A stretch of DNA of 64,000 nucleotides from Frateuria defendens (GTDB lineage: Bacteria; Pseudomonadota; Gammaproteobacteria; Xanthomonadales; Rhodanobacteraceae): assembly GCF_001182895.1 (NCBI RefSeq), contig NZ_LFQR01000048.1, positions 46,699-110,698 on the forward strand, in the 5' to 3' direction. Numbering within the stretch: the stretch's first letter is position 1; every line of letters starts with the position of its first letter. The notes beneath the pieces were generated by a model that worked only from the letters and a program-made list of their open reading frames with translations, had not been told where the DNA came from and did not search any database. The translations under genes were made by a program, and so were the position numbers. This document shows positions 10,496 through 21,530 of the stretch, piece by piece.

Positions 10496-10512
10496 AGCAT
10501 CTTGCGTGCCAG
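10496..10512 (-). promoter_or_regulatory. Sigma-54 promoter of glnK-amtB
   Basis: On the minus strand the sequence reads CTGGCACGCAAGATGCT. The -24 GG and -12 GC are separated by the required 10 bases and flanks match YTGGCACGNNNNTTGCW with one change (A for the first T of the -12 box). The predicted transcript start leaves a leader of about 30 bases to the glnK ATG at 10455. Confidence 0.85.
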
Positions 10513-10641
10513 CCGGCGCAGTCGGCCGCCAAGGCAGGCGCCAGGCGGTTTCCGGGGCCTTGCCGGTCACCGTATTGCATGGATGAGGTGCGCCGCTTGT
10601 TCGCTGGTGGTGCAATGGGAGGGCGTGCCCCCGGGGCTTCA

Positions 10642-10676
10642 TTGACCGCCCCCGGCGCAATCTGTACCATTTTGGT
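10642..10676 (+). promoter_or_regulatory. Likely sigma-70 promoter and overlapping palindrome for the suf operon
   Basis: TTGACC (10642-10647), a 17-base spacer and TACCAT (10665-10670) form a plausible -35/-10 pair. The -10 overlaps the perfect small palindrome ACCA-TTT-TGGT (10666-10676), in an AT-rich patch just 30 bases before the Rrf2 regulator gene. This fits an autorepression site, but no binding data support it here. Confidence 0.5.
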
Positions 10677-10705
10677 CTGGATTAAGCCCGCCTCCTCCAC
10701 CGCCC

Positions 10706-11160
10706 ATGTTCCGCGTCAGCCGCCTCACCGATTACGCCACCGTGGTGATGACCTGCATCGCCGCGCACCCGGCGTCGGTGCTGAGCACCGCGCAGATCGC
10801 CGACGAGACGCACCTGGAGCTGCCCACCGTCAGCAAGCTGCTGAAGTCGCTCGGCCACGCCGGGCTGGTGGACTCCTTCCGCGGCGTCAACGGCGGTTAC
10901 CGGCTGGCGCGGCCGGCCGAGGCGATCAGCCTGGCCGAGATCGTGGAGGCGATGGAAGGGCCGCTCGGCATGACCGAGTGCAGCGTGGCCGAGGGCCAGT
11001 GCGAGCGCGAGGGCCTGTGCAACGTGCGCGGCAGCTGGCGGCGCATCAACAGCGTGCTCGACGGCGCGCTGCGCACCATGAGCCTGGCCGACATGCTGCC
11101 CGCCCCGCGCCCGGCCGTCGCCACCGTGCCACTCACCGAATTGAAAGGCAGGACCGCACC

Positions 11161-11164
<4 letters not shown>
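10706..11164 (+). CDS. Rrf2-family Fe-S cluster-sensing regulator of the SUF operon
   Basis: Winged-helix Rrf2/IscR-type transcription factor, 152 residues, starting [15 protein letters not shown]. The helix-turn-helix covers roughly residues 25-60 ([22 protein letters not shown], then wing [10 protein letters not shown]). Three cysteines in [16 protein letters not shown] match the spacing used to hold a [2Fe-2S] cluster. Its stop overlaps the sufB start (ATGA, 11161-11164), so it heads the suf operon and probably represses it when clusters are abundant. The last 25 residues are Pro/Ala-rich and family-variable. Confidence 0.93.
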
Positions 11165-12626
<1,462 letters not shown>

Positions 12627-12630
<4 letters not shown>

Positions 12631-13268
12631 ACGCGATGCGCCAGGCGCATTGGGATGCGGTGTACAGCGCGAAGAGCGAGGCGCAGACCAGCTGGTTTCG
12701 CCCGCACCTCGAAGCGTCGCTGCGCCTGATCGACGCGCTGGATCTGCCACGCGACCTGCCCGTGCTGGACGTCGGCGGCGGCCGCTCCACCCTGGTCGAC
12801 GACCTGCTCGCGCGCGGCTTCACCGACGTGAGCGTGCTGGACCTCTCCGCCGTGGCGCTGGCCGAGGCGAAGCGGCACCTCGGCGCGCGGGCGCAGACCG
12901 TGCGCTGGATCGTCGGCGATGTCACCGAGGTCGCGCTGCCGGCCGCGCATTTCGCGCTGTGGCACGACCGTGCGACGTTCCATTTCCTCTCCGAGGCCGG
13001 CGACCGCGCGCGCTACGTGGCCTCGGCCGTGCGCGCCGTCCGCCCCGGTGGTTTCGCCGTCGTCGGCACGTTCGCCGCGGACGGGCCGGAGCGTTGCACC
13101 GGGCTGCCGGTCGTGCGTTATGACGCGCTTTCGCCGGCGGCCGTTTTCGCGCCGGCCTACGAGCCGGTGACCGAGCATCGCGACGTGCATCGCACGCCCT
13201 CGGGCAATGAGCAAGCTTTCACCTATGTCGTGCTCCGCCGCTGCGGCGGAGACGCCGGATTCCACTGA
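12627..13268 (+). CDS. Class I SAM-dependent methyltransferase inside the suf operon
   Basis: Small-molecule-type methyltransferase, 213 residues. Motif [17 protein letters not shown] binds SAM; the acidic end of strand 2 is VLDLS; the post-I region [11 protein letters not shown] and the [12 protein letters not shown] strand-4 segment are typical of the methyltransferase 11/thiopurine-like group. It starts at the ATGA overlap with sufB and ends 9 bases before the sufC start, so it is co-translated with the Fe-S assembly genes. Nothing in the sequence identifies the acceptor. Such an ORF is not part of the core SUF set; it may be a lineage-specific passenger or modify a metabolite linked to iron or sulfur stress. 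Confidence 0.9.
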
Positions 13269-13277
13269 GTGACCACC

Positions 13278-14059
<782 letters not shown>

Positions 14060-14063
<4 letters not shown>

Positions 14064-15376
14064 GCGAGGCCGCGCGAACCCCGTTCGTCGAGTCGCTGCG
14101 CGAGGCCGCGGCGGCCGCCGCGCTGCCCGGCCGCGGCATCGGCTGGCTGGACGCCGCGCGGTGCGAGAATCTCGACGCCTTCCTCGCCGCGGGCCTGCCC
14201 GACACCCGCAACGAGGCGTGGAAGTACACCGCGCTGCGCGCGCTGGCACAGCGCCCGTTCGCGCTGGGCGACGCGCAGGCCGCCTCGCGCCCGGTCGAGG
14301 CGGCCGCGCTGGCGCTGGCGGGCATCGACGGCCCGGCGCTGGTGTTCGTCAACGGCGCCTTTCGCGCCGATCTCTCCCGGCTGGACGACCTGCCCGCGGG
14401 CCTCAGCCTCGAACCGCTGTCACAGGTGCTGGCCGGCGAGCCCGAGCCGCTGCGCTTCGCGCTGGCGCGGCTCTACCGCGACGGCGGCGAGGCCTTCGCC
14501 CGCCTCAACGCGGCGCTGGCCGGCGACGGCGCGGTGCTGCGCGTGGCGGCCGGCGCGAAGATCGCGCAGCCGGTGCGGCTGCTCATCGTCGGTGCGCCGG
14601 CGGAGGGCGAGCTGGCCTGGCACGCGCGCCACGTGGTCGAGCTGGGCGAGGGCGCGGAGCTGGAGCTGATCGAACAGCACCTCGCCACCGGCGAGCAGCG
14701 CCACCTCGGCACCCAGGTGTCCGACTTCGTGCTGCGCGAGGGCGCGCAGCTGCGCCACGTGCTGCTGCAGCGCGCGGCCGCCGGCGCCACCCTGGTCCGC
14801 CGCAGCGGCTACCGGCTGGAGGCGCGGGCGCAGGCCACGCTGCACGCGCTGGAGCTGGGCGGCGCGTTGGTGCGCCACGACCTGGCGGCGGAGCTTGCCG
14901 GCGACGGCGCGCGCTTCGTCACCCGCGGCGTGTTCATGCCCACGGGGCGCCAGCACATCGACACCCAGCTCGCGATCCGCCACCAGGCGCTCGGCACCGC
15001 CTCCGAATCCATCTGGCGCGGCGTGGCCGACCAGCGCGGGCGCGGCGTGTTCCGCGGCGCCATCGTGGTGGCGCCGGGCGCCGACGGCAGCGACGCCAGC
15101 CTCAGCAACAAGAACCTGCTGCTCTCCGGCCAGGCCGAGATCGACACCAAGCCGGAACTGGAGATCTACGCCGACGAGGTGAAGGCCGCGCACGGCGCCA
15201 CCGTGGGCCAGCTCGACGAGCGCGCGCTGTTCTACCTGCGCTCGCGCGGCCTGCCGCAGACCCAGGCGCGGGCGCTGCTCACCGCCGCCTTCTGCCGCGC
15301 GGTGTTCGACGACCTGCCGGACGCCGCGCTGCGCGAGCACCTGGACACGCTGCTGATCGGCCAGCTGCCGTCGTAA
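14060..15376 (+). CDS. sufD: Fe-S cluster assembly protein SufD
   Basis: SufB paralogue forming the SufBC2D complex, needed for iron entry, 438 residues. Typical landmarks are TRNEAWKYTALRAL near residue 50, the central beta-helix with RGVFMPTGRQHIDTQ and HQALGTASESIWRGV, and the C-terminal GATVGQLDERALFYLRSRG, which carries the conserved region used for cluster building. Starts at the ATGA overlap with sufC. The middle part is Ala/Arg-rich, as expected at this base composition. Confidence 0.96.
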
Positions 15377-15424
15377 GCCTCTCGCCCCTCCCGCCCGCCG
15401 GGAGGGCGCCAACGGAGTTCCGCC

Positions 15425-16687
15425 ATGACCGCCAAGCCCGCCACCACCGCCTCCGCCGCCTCCGCCGCGACGTTCGACGTCGAGCGCGTGCGCGAGGACT
15501 TCCCGCTGCTCGCCCGCCGCGTGCATGACAAGCCGCTGGTGTACTTCGACAACGCCAACACCAGCCAGAAGCCGCGCCAGGTGATCGACGCGGTGGACGC
15601 GCACTACCGCGAGCACAACGCCAACGTGGCGCGCGCGGTGCACCAGCTGGGCGAGGAGGCCACCGCCGCCTACGAGGGCGCGCGCGACCAGCTGGCGAAG
15701 TTCATCAACGCGCCCTCGCGCGACGAAGTGGTGCTCACCTCCGGCACCACGCAGTCGATCAACCTGGTGGCCTACAGCTACGCGCTGCCGCGTCTCAAGC
15801 CCGGCGACGCCATCCTCACCACGGTGATGGAGCACCACGCCAACATCGTGCCGTGGCAGATCGTGGCCGCGCGCGCCGGCGCCACGGTGAAGGCGGCGCC
15901 GATCGACGAGCGCGGCGAGCTGATCGTGGAGAAGTTCGTCGAGCTGCTCACGCCGGAGGTGAAGCTGGCCTGCGTGGCGCACGTCTCCAACGTGCTCGGC
16001 ACCGTCAACCCGGTGCGCGAGCTTGCGCGCGAGTGCAGGCGGCGCGGCATCCCGCTGCTGGTGGACGGCTCGCAGGCGGTGCCGCACCGCCCGGTGGACG
16101 TGCAGGCGCTGGGCTGCGATTTCTACGCCGTCACCGGCCACAAGATGCTCGCGCCCACCGGTACGGGCCTGCTGTGGGCCAGGCGCGAACACCTCGATGC
16201 GATGCCGCCGTTCTTCGGCGGCGGCGAGATGATCCGCGAGGTGAAGTTCTCCGGCACCACCTTCGCCGAGGCCCCGCACAAGTTCGAGGCCGGCACGCCC
16301 AACATCGCCGGCTTCGCCGGCATGGGCGCGGCCATCGGCTACTACCGCACGCTCGGCTTCGACGCCATCCGCGCGTGGGAGGGCGAGCTGCTCGCCTACG
16401 CCACCGAACGCCTGCGCGAGATCCCCGGCCTGCGCCTGGTCGGCGAGGCGGCGGAGAAGGAGCCGGTGATCTCCTTCCTGGTCGAGGGCGCCCAGGCCAC
16501 CGACCTCGCCACCCTGCTCGACCTCGAGGGCGTGGCCGTGCGCTCGGGTCACCACTGCGCCCATCCGCTGATGCAGTTCTACGGCGTGCCCGCCACGCTG
16601 CGCGCCTCGCTGGCCTTCTACAACACGCGCGAGGAAGTGGACGCCTTCGTCGCCGCGCTGCTCAAGGTGCGCAAGCTGCTGATGTAG
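15425..16687 (+). CDS. sufS: Cysteine desulfurase SufS
   Basis: PLP-dependent group II cysteine desulfurase, 420 residues, which mobilises sulfur from cysteine as a persulfide for SufBCD. The Schiff-base lysine is Lys240 in AVTGHKMLAPTG and the persulfide cysteine is Cys378 in RSGHHCAHPLM; HANIVPW and GSQAVPH also match the family. The first 17 residues (Thr/Ala-rich) precede the usual start FDVERVREDFPLL. It follows sufD after 48 bases. No sufE, sufU or sufA gene follows, so the sulfur-transfer partner must be encoded elsewhere. Confidence 0.97.
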   Translation: MTAKPATTASAASAATFDVERVREDFPLLARRVHDKPLVYFDNANTSQKPRQVIDAVDAHYREHNANVARAVHQLGEEATAAYEGARDQLAKFINAPSRDEVVLTSGTTQSINLVAYSYALPRLKPGDAILTTVMEHHANIVPWQIVAARAGATVKAAPIDERGELIVEKFVELLTPEVKLACVAHVSNVLGTVNPVRELARECRRRGIPLLVDGSQAVPHRPVDVQALGCDFYAVTGHKMLAPTGTGLLWARREHLDAMPPFFGGGEMIREVKFSGTTFAEAPHKFEAGTPNIAGFAGMGAAIGYYRTLGFDAIRAWEGELLAYATERLREIPGLRLVGEAAEKEPVISFLVEGAQATDLATLLDLEGVAVRSGHHCAHPLMQFYGVPATLRASLAFYNTREEVDAFVAALLKVRKLLM

Positions 16688-16711
16688 GCGCCGGCCACGG
16701 AACGAACTGTA

Positions 16712-16786
16712 GGAGCGCGCCTTGCGCGCGACCGGGGCACCATGCCGTCGCCGCTGCGTAGGCTTGTCGCGCGCAAGGCGCGCTCC
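16712..16786. repeat. REP-type inverted repeat pair after sufS
   Basis: Two 21-base arms, 16712-16732 and 16766-16786, are perfect reverse complements of each other (each contains GGAGCGCGCCTTGCGCGCG on its outer-to-inner strand). A related pair lies at 59153-59236. The element sits between sufS and the convergent HxlR gene and could fold into a long hairpin that ends both transcripts. Confidence 0.7.
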
Positions 16787-16835
16787 TTATGTCTACAGCG
16801 GCGGTGCGCCGTGATGAGAAGAGCTGGACAGGCTT

Positions 16836-17294
16836 TCAGGCACGGCCATCGGGCAGCTTCCTGACGCGGGTGTTGGCGGGTGTCAGCGGGCGGCCGTCGG
16901 CCGCGGCCGGGCGCATGCGCGGGATGGGCTTGCCGCTGGCCTCATCGATCAGCAGCGAGTGGCGCTCCTGCCTGCCGTACAGGTGCTTCTCGCCCCACTG
17001 GCGCAGGCCCACCACCACGGGGAAGAGATCCATGCCCTTGCGGGTGAGGCGGTATTCGCCGTAGGCCGAGCCGTCGGAGGCGGCGGCCTCCTCGAGGATG
17101 CCGGCCTCCACCAGTTTGCGCAGGCGGCCGGACAGGATGTTGCGGGCGATGCCCAAGCTGTCGAGGAATTCGCCGAAGCGGCGCTTGCCGTCGTAGGCGT
17201 CGCGCACGATCAGCAGCGACCAGGCGTCGCCCACCGCGTCCAGCGCGCGCGCCACGGGGCAGGGCGCATGCTTGAGTTGTTCCCTGGCGGCCAT
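16836..17294 (-). CDS. HxlR-family transcriptional regulator
   Basis: Winged-helix regulator, 152 residues. The start MAAREQLKHAPCPVARALD includes the conserved N-terminal cysteine, followed by VGDAWSLLIVRDAYDGKRRFGEFLDSLGIARNILSGRLRKL and the wing YRLTRKGMDLFPVV, all typical of the HxlR/MarR-like fold. It is divergent from an MFS exporter and PLP decarboxylase with a 96-base shared promoter region, so it probably controls them. The inducer cannot be deduced. Confidence 0.93.
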   Translation of the reverse strand: MAAREQLKHAPCPVARALDAVGDAWSLLIVRDAYDGKRRFGEFLDSLGIARNILSGRLRKLVEAGILEEAAASDGSAYGEYRLTRKGMDLFPVVVGLRQWGEKHLYGRQERHSLLIDEASGKPIPRMRPAAADGRPLTPANTRVRKLPDGRA

Positions 17295-17390
17295 GGCGGT
17301 CCTCGGTAGTGGCGTTCTTGTTTCGTGGTTGCATTGTAAAACCAGTTTCCACACACTGCATGTAGTTTCTTTTTGCAACTGTGAGGTGGT
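17295..17390. promoter_or_regulatory. Divergent promoter/operator region of the HxlR gene and MFS-decarboxylase operon
   Basis: This AT-rich patch in a G+C-rich setting contains the imperfect palindrome ACTGCATGTAGT (17355-17366, 10 of 12 positions symmetric) and an outer inverted pair GTTGCA (17328-17333) / TGCAAC (17374-17379) nearly centred on it. This is the expected arrangement for an HxlR dimer site; the assignment is inference. Confidence 0.45.
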
Positions 17391-18626
17391 GTGGACAGTC
17401 TGGGGCGCGCGATGCGGGCAGGGGTGGCGGCAGGCGACGGCGCGCTGCGGTTGCTGTTCGCCGCCACCTGCGCCTGGAGCGTGGCCCACGTGTACTACGC
17501 CCAGCCGCTGTTCGACGCACTGTCGGCGGAGTTCGGCATTGGCCATGCGGCCATCGGCGCGGTGTTCGGCGTGACGCAGTTGGGCTCGCTGCTGGCGCTG
17601 GTGCTGCTGGTCCCGCTGGGCGACCGGGTGCCGCGGCGGCGCCTGGCGCTGGTGCTGGCCGCACTGCTCGGCCTTGCCTCGCTGGCGATGGCGCTGGCGG
17701 CGAGCCCGACGATGCTGCTGGCGAGCGCGTTCGCCCTGGGCCTGCTGGGCACGGCGATGACGCAGGGCATGCTGGCCTACGCGGCCGCCTGGGCGCCGCC
17801 GGGCGAAGGCGGGCGGATGATGGGCACGGTGGGCGCCGGCGTCATGGTTGGCCTGCTCGCGGCGCGGGCAGTGGCCGGCGTGGTGGCGGACGTGGCCGGA
17901 TGGCGCGCCCTGTACGCGGGCTCCGCCGCCGTCGCCGTGGTCCTGCTGGCCTTGTTGCGCCGGCGCCTGCCGGCCTTGCCGGCGGCCGGCGCGCCGTCCT
18001 ATCCGCGTCTGCTGGTCGGCCTGCTGCACGTGTTGCGATACGACCGCGTGCTGCAGATCCGCGGCGGCATCGCCCTGCTGATGTTCGCGGCGCTCGGCAT
18101 TTTCTGGAGCGCGCTCAGCCTGCCGCTGGGCGCACCGCCGCATGCGCTCTCGCACACGGCCATCGGCGCCTTCGGCCTGGCCGGGCTGGTCGGCGTCTGG
18201 GCTGCCGGCCGCGCCGGGCAGTGGGCGGACCGTGGCCGGGGACAGCGCGCGACGGGCGCAGCGCTCTTGCTGCTGCTCGCCGCCTGGCTGCCGCTGGCGG
18301 CGATGCGGTTCGGCCTGTGGACCACGGTGCTCGGCGTGGTGCTGCTCGACCTTGCCGCGCAGGCCATCCACATCACCAACCAGAGCATGATCCTGCACGG
18401 CCGTCCGGAAGCCGGCGGCCGACTGCTCGGCGGCTACATGCTGTTCTACGGGTTGGGCAGCGGCGGCGGTGCCACGGCCGCCACCGCCGTCTACGCCCGG
18501 GCCGGCTGGCCGGCCGTGTGTCTGCTCGGCGCCGCGGTCAGCCTGGCGGCCCTGGTTTTCTGGGCGGCCACGCGGCGCGCCATGCCGCAGGCTTGCCTCC
18601 CGCTCGACTCACGGATATCCGAATGA
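17391..18626 (+). CDS. MFS transporter
   Basis: Twelve-segment major facilitator superfamily permease of the inner membrane, 411 residues from a GTG at 17391; ATG at 17412 is the alternative. The MFS loop 2-3 signature appears as LLVPLGDRVPRRRLALV, and the N-terminus AWSVAHVYYAQPLFDAL resembles YfcJ/YbjJ-like and drug or metabolite exporters. Its stop overlaps the start of a PLP decarboxylase gene (ATGA, 18623-18626), so the pair is translationally coupled and under the divergent HxlR regulator. Export of the decarboxylase product, or import of its substrate, is plausible. Confidence 0.92.
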   Translation: MDSLGRAMRAGVAAGDGALRLLFAATCAWSVAHVYYAQPLFDALSAEFGIGHAAIGAVFGVTQLGSLLALVLLVPLGDRVPRRRLALVLAALLGLASLAMALAASPTMLLASAFALGLLGTAMTQGMLAYAAAWAPPGEGGRMMGTVGAGVMVGLLAARAVAGVVADVAGWRALYAGSAAVAVVLLALLRRRLPALPAAGAPSYPRLLVGLLHVLRYDRVLQIRGGIALLMFAALGIFWSALSLPLGAPPHALSHTAIGAFGLAGLVGVWAAGRAGQWADRGRGQRATGAALLLLLAAWLPLAAMRFGLWTTVLGVVLLDLAAQAIHITNQSMILHGRPEAGGRLLGGYMLFYGLGSGGGATAATAVYARAGWPAVCLLGAAVSLAALVFWAATRRAMPQACLPLDSRISE

Positions 18627-20062
18627 CTTCCATGCACCCCCGCTTCCAGCAAGACCTCGCCGGGCTCGACGCGATCCTCGACGAGGCGCGCGCGATCGCT
18701 GGCGGCTACCTGCGCGAGTTACCGGAGCGGCCTGCGGCCGCGACCCCGCCGGCGCTGCCCGCGCGCATCGCGCTGCCCGAGCAGGGCGAGGGCGCACTCG
18801 CCGTGCTGCGGCGCTTCATGCGCGAGCATGGCGATGCGCTCTCCGGCAGCTCCGGCCCGCGCTACTTCGGCTTCGTCACCGGCGGCGCCACGCCCGCGGC
18901 GCTGGCGGCGGATTGGCTGGTGGGCGCCTTCGACCAGAACACCCAGCGCAACGGCGACACCTGCGCCGCGGCCATCGAGCAGCAGGCGGTGAACCTGCTG
19001 GGCGAACTGCTCGGCTGGCCGCCGGCGTGGACCGGCGTGTGCGTCACCGGTGCCACCATGGCCAACTACGTCGGCATGGCGCTGGCGCGGCAGTGGGCGG
19101 GGCATCGCCATGGCCGCGACGTGGCCGCGGACGGCCTGCTCGGCCTGCCGCCGATCCCGGTGTTCGCCGGCAGCGCGCATTCGAGCACGGTGAAGGCGCT
19201 GAGCATGGCCGGGCTCGGGCGTGCCGCGTTGCGCGCGCTGCCTTTGCTGCCCGGCCGCGAGGCGCTGGACGTGGCGGCGCTGGAGCGCGCGCTGCAAGAA
19301 CACGGCGAGGCGCCGGCCATCGTGGTGGCGAGTGCGGGCACGGTGAACACGGTGGACTTCGACGATCTCGCCGCCATCGCCTCGCTCAAGCGCCGCACCC
19401 CCTTCTGGCTGCACGTGGACGCGGCCTTCGGCGGCATCGCCGCGGCCAGCGCGCGCTATCGCCCGCGGCTGGCGGGCATCGGGGCGGCCGACTCGGTGAC
19501 GGTGGACGCGCACAAGTGGCTCAACGTGCCCTACGACTGCGCGGTGGCCTACACGGCGCACCTGCCGCTGCAACGGGAAGTGTTCCAGAACCACTCCGCC
19601 TACCTGCCGCCGCCGCAGGCGGTACCGGACAACTTCCTACACCTGGCGCCGGAGAACTCGCGCCGTTTCCGCGCGCTGCCGCTGTGGGCGAGCCTGCTCG
19701 CCTACGGCCGCGAGGGCTACGCCGAACTGGTCGAGCGCAACGCGGCCGCCGCCGCGCGGCTGGGCGAACTGATCGGGGCCGACCCGCGCTTCCGCCTGGC
19801 CGCGCCGGTGCGCCTCAACGTGGTCTGCTTCGCCCTGGCCGACGGCGATGCGGCCCGGCTCGCCGCCTTGCGCCAGGCCCTGCACGAGGACGGCACGGCC
19901 TATCTCTCGCCCTCCGTGCTCGACGGCCGCCCGGTGCTGCGCGCGGCGCTCTGCAACTGGCGCACGACGGTGGCGGATGTGGAGCGCACTTTCGCGGCGT
20001 TGCAGCGGCTGCTTGCCGTGAGCGGCGGGGTGGGCGCAGTCAGCCGGACATTGGCCCGGTAG
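18623..20062 (+). CDS. PLP-dependent (group II) amino acid decarboxylase-family protein
   Basis: Fold-type I PLP enzyme of the aromatic-L-amino-acid/glutamate decarboxylase family, 479 residues. Landmarks are GPRYFGFVTGGATPAALAADWL, GVCVTGATMANYVGMALAR, the ring-stacking His in FAGSAHSSTVKAL, the Asp of HVDAAFGG and the cofactor lysine Lys298 in DAHKWLNVPYDC. The product would be an amine, but amino acid preference is not readable and some members of this group have other reactions. It begins inside the stop of the MFS gene and its last 23 bases overlap the convergent VOC gene. Confidence 0.9.
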   Translation: MTSMHPRFQQDLAGLDAILDEARAIAGGYLRELPERPAAATPPALPARIALPEQGEGALAVLRRFMREHGDALSGSSGPRYFGFVTGGATPAALAADWLVGAFDQNTQRNGDTCAAAIEQQAVNLLGELLGWPPAWTGVCVTGATMANYVGMALARQWAGHRHGRDVAADGLLGLPPIPVFAGSAHSSTVKALSMAGLGRAALRALPLLPGREALDVAALERALQEHGEAPAIVVASAGTVNTVDFDDLAAIASLKRRTPFWLHVDAAFGGIAAASARYRPRLAGIGAADSVTVDAHKWLNVPYDCAVAYTAHLPLQREVFQNHSAYLPPPQAVPDNFLHLAPENSRRFRALPLWASLLAYGREGYAELVERNAAAAARLGELIGADPRFRLAAPVRLNVVCFALADGDAARLAALRQALHEDGTAYLSPSVLDGRPVLRAALCNWRTTVADVERTFAALQRLLAVSGGVGAVSRTLAR

Positions 20063-20465
20063 GCGTGGCGGGTACGTCCTCGACCGTGTGGCCCAGTTCC
20101 TGCCCGTAGGCAACCTCGAGCGTATGGCCATCCGGGTCCCGGATCAGGGCCCAGTAGCCGACGGGCGGCCCCGCATCCTCGGGTTCGCGGATGAGGCAGC
20201 GATCGGCGCGCGCCAACTCGGACAACCGGTCCACTTCTTCCCGCGTCGGCACGCCGACCCCGAGGTGGGCCATGGGGAGCAGTGGCTTGATCTCGCCCTG
20301 TGTCTCGATCAGGACGATGGCGAACGGCCGCGTGCGGTCGCTGACCCAGACCACCCCTGGCCGGCGGTGGACGGGATGCATGCCGGCGTACTTCGCGTAG
20401 AAGGCGATGCTGGCCTCCAGCGAATGCACGGGCAGCGCCACGTGGGTGAGGCCGATGTCGGACAT
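20040..20465 (-). CDS. VOC-family (glyoxalase/bleomycin-resistance-like) protein
   Basis: Single-domain-pair vicinal oxygen chelate protein, 141 residues. The start MSDIGLTHVALPVHSLEASI is chosen because the first metal-ligand His lies in THVALPV as usual; an upstream in-frame ATG adds 15 Arg/Pro-rich residues. The second half has AHLGVGVPTREEVDRL and the acidic ligand in DPDGHTLEVAYG. Function could be lyase, isomerase or resistance protein; nothing nearby decides. It is convergent with the decarboxylase gene (23-base overlap). Confidence 0.9.
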   Translation of the reverse strand: MSDIGLTHVALPVHSLEASIAFYAKYAGMHPVHRRPGVVWVSDRTRPFAIVLIETQGEIKPLLPMAHLGVGVPTREEVDRLSELARADRCLIREPEDAGPPVGYWALIRDPDGHTLEVAYGQELGHTVEDVPATPTGPMSG

Positions 20466-20680
20466 GTCGGTGCGCCTGGGCTGGGTAGCGGGCCGGACGA
20501 GGCGGTGCAAACCGGGCGCCCCGCCGACGGCGCGATCATGCCGAACACGGGCGGCCAGCGCCAGCGCTGGACGGCGCCCGGCGGCCTGGCGCGCCGTGTC
20601 CGGATGCCGGGTGCGTGCGGCCCAGTTGTGCCAGACTTCCGGCCTGGAAAAAGCGCGGGCTCGAACGGGGGAACGACGCC

Positions 20681-20980
20681 ATGCAGTTCTTCGGATTGGA
20701 ACACTTCGCCGGCCACGTGAACGAGACGTTCGACGTGGCTTTGGACCAGGACGGCGGCTCGGTCTTCACCCTGGTCGAGGCGCGGCCGCTGCCGGTGCAG
20801 CGGGCGGTGCCGGGCATGGTGCGGGCGCCGTTCTCGCTGCTGTTCCGGCACGAGTCGGCGATTCTCTTTCCGCAGAAGATCTACCAGATGAAGCATGCGG
20901 CGCTGGGCGAGTTCGGCATCTTCCTGGTGCCGGTGGCGCGCGACCGCGACGGCTTCATCTACCAGGCGCTGTTCAACTGA
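20681..20980 (+). CDS. DUF6916-like small protein
   Basis: 99-residue protein starting MQFFGLEHFAGHVNETFDV. I recognise the pattern as the DUF6916 family (ending FGIFLVPVARDRDGFIYQALFN), which is commonly found beside tail-collar/microcystin-dependent-type proteins, as here. No catalytic motif, signal or membrane segment is visible. It converges with the GNAT gene of that cluster and overlaps it by 8 bases. Function unknown. Confidence 0.8.
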   Translation: MQFFGLEHFAGHVNETFDVALDQDGGSVFTLVEARPLPVQRAVPGMVRAPFSLLFRHESAILFPQKIYQMKHAALGEFGIFLVPVARDRDGFIYQALFN

Positions 20981-21530
20981 CTGCCCGGTCGCGGGCTACG
21001 TCCCAGCGCATGGCGCGGTGATGGCCGGCCACCTCGCCGGCCACGAAGCCCAGCCGCTCGTACAGGCGCTGCGCGGCGGCGTTGCCCAGCTCCACATGCA
21101 AGGCGAGCGCGGCGAGGCCGGCCTGCCGCGTGGCGGCCTGGACGAGCCCGATCAGCCGGCGGCCGATGCCGCGACCGCGCCAGGCGGGCCGCAGCGCGAT
21201 GTCAACCAGTACCGCCTCGCGCTCGCCACGATGGACGTATAGACGTCCGATCGGATGCCCGGAGTGTTCGATCACCAGGAAGTCGGCGGGCAGGTAGTGC
21301 GTGGTGTAGTGGCGGTGCTGCAGGGCGAACTGGTTGTCGAGAAAGGCCTGCCGGGCCGCCTCGGGCCAGGGCACGGCCGCTAGCTCGGCCGTGCGCAGCT
21401 CGCCGTACAGCGTACGCAGGAACGGCAGGTCGCCGTCCTGCGCCGGCCGCAGCTCCACGCCGAGGCCCGCCGGCCCGGACAGCAGTGCGGTCCGGGCCGG
21501 CGGGAAGGCGAGCGCCGAGAGGCCGCTCAA
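20973..21530 (-). CDS. GNAT-family N-acetyltransferase
   Basis: Acetyl-CoA-dependent acyltransferase, about 185 residues. The frame has no ATG; a TTG at 21530 overlaps the stop of the upstream tail-collar gene (TTGA), and a GTG in front of ELRPAQDGDLPFLRTLYGEL is the alternative, which would remove about 26 residues. The acetyl-CoA loop is RPAWRGRGIGRRLIGL and motif B is LHVELGNAAAQRLYERLGF, both intact. It forms the last gene of the three-member tail-collar cluster, a repeated genomic partnership, but its substrate is unknown. Confidence 0.88.
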   Translation of the reverse strand: MSGLSALAFPPARTALLSGPAGLGVELRPAQDGDLPFLRTLYGELRTAELAAVPWPEAARQAFLDNQFALQHRHYTTHYLPADFLVIEHSGHPIGRLYVHRGEREAVLVDIALRPAWRGRGIGRRLIGLVQAATRQAGLAALALHVELGNAAAQRLYERLGFVAGEVAGHHRAMRWDVARDRAVS

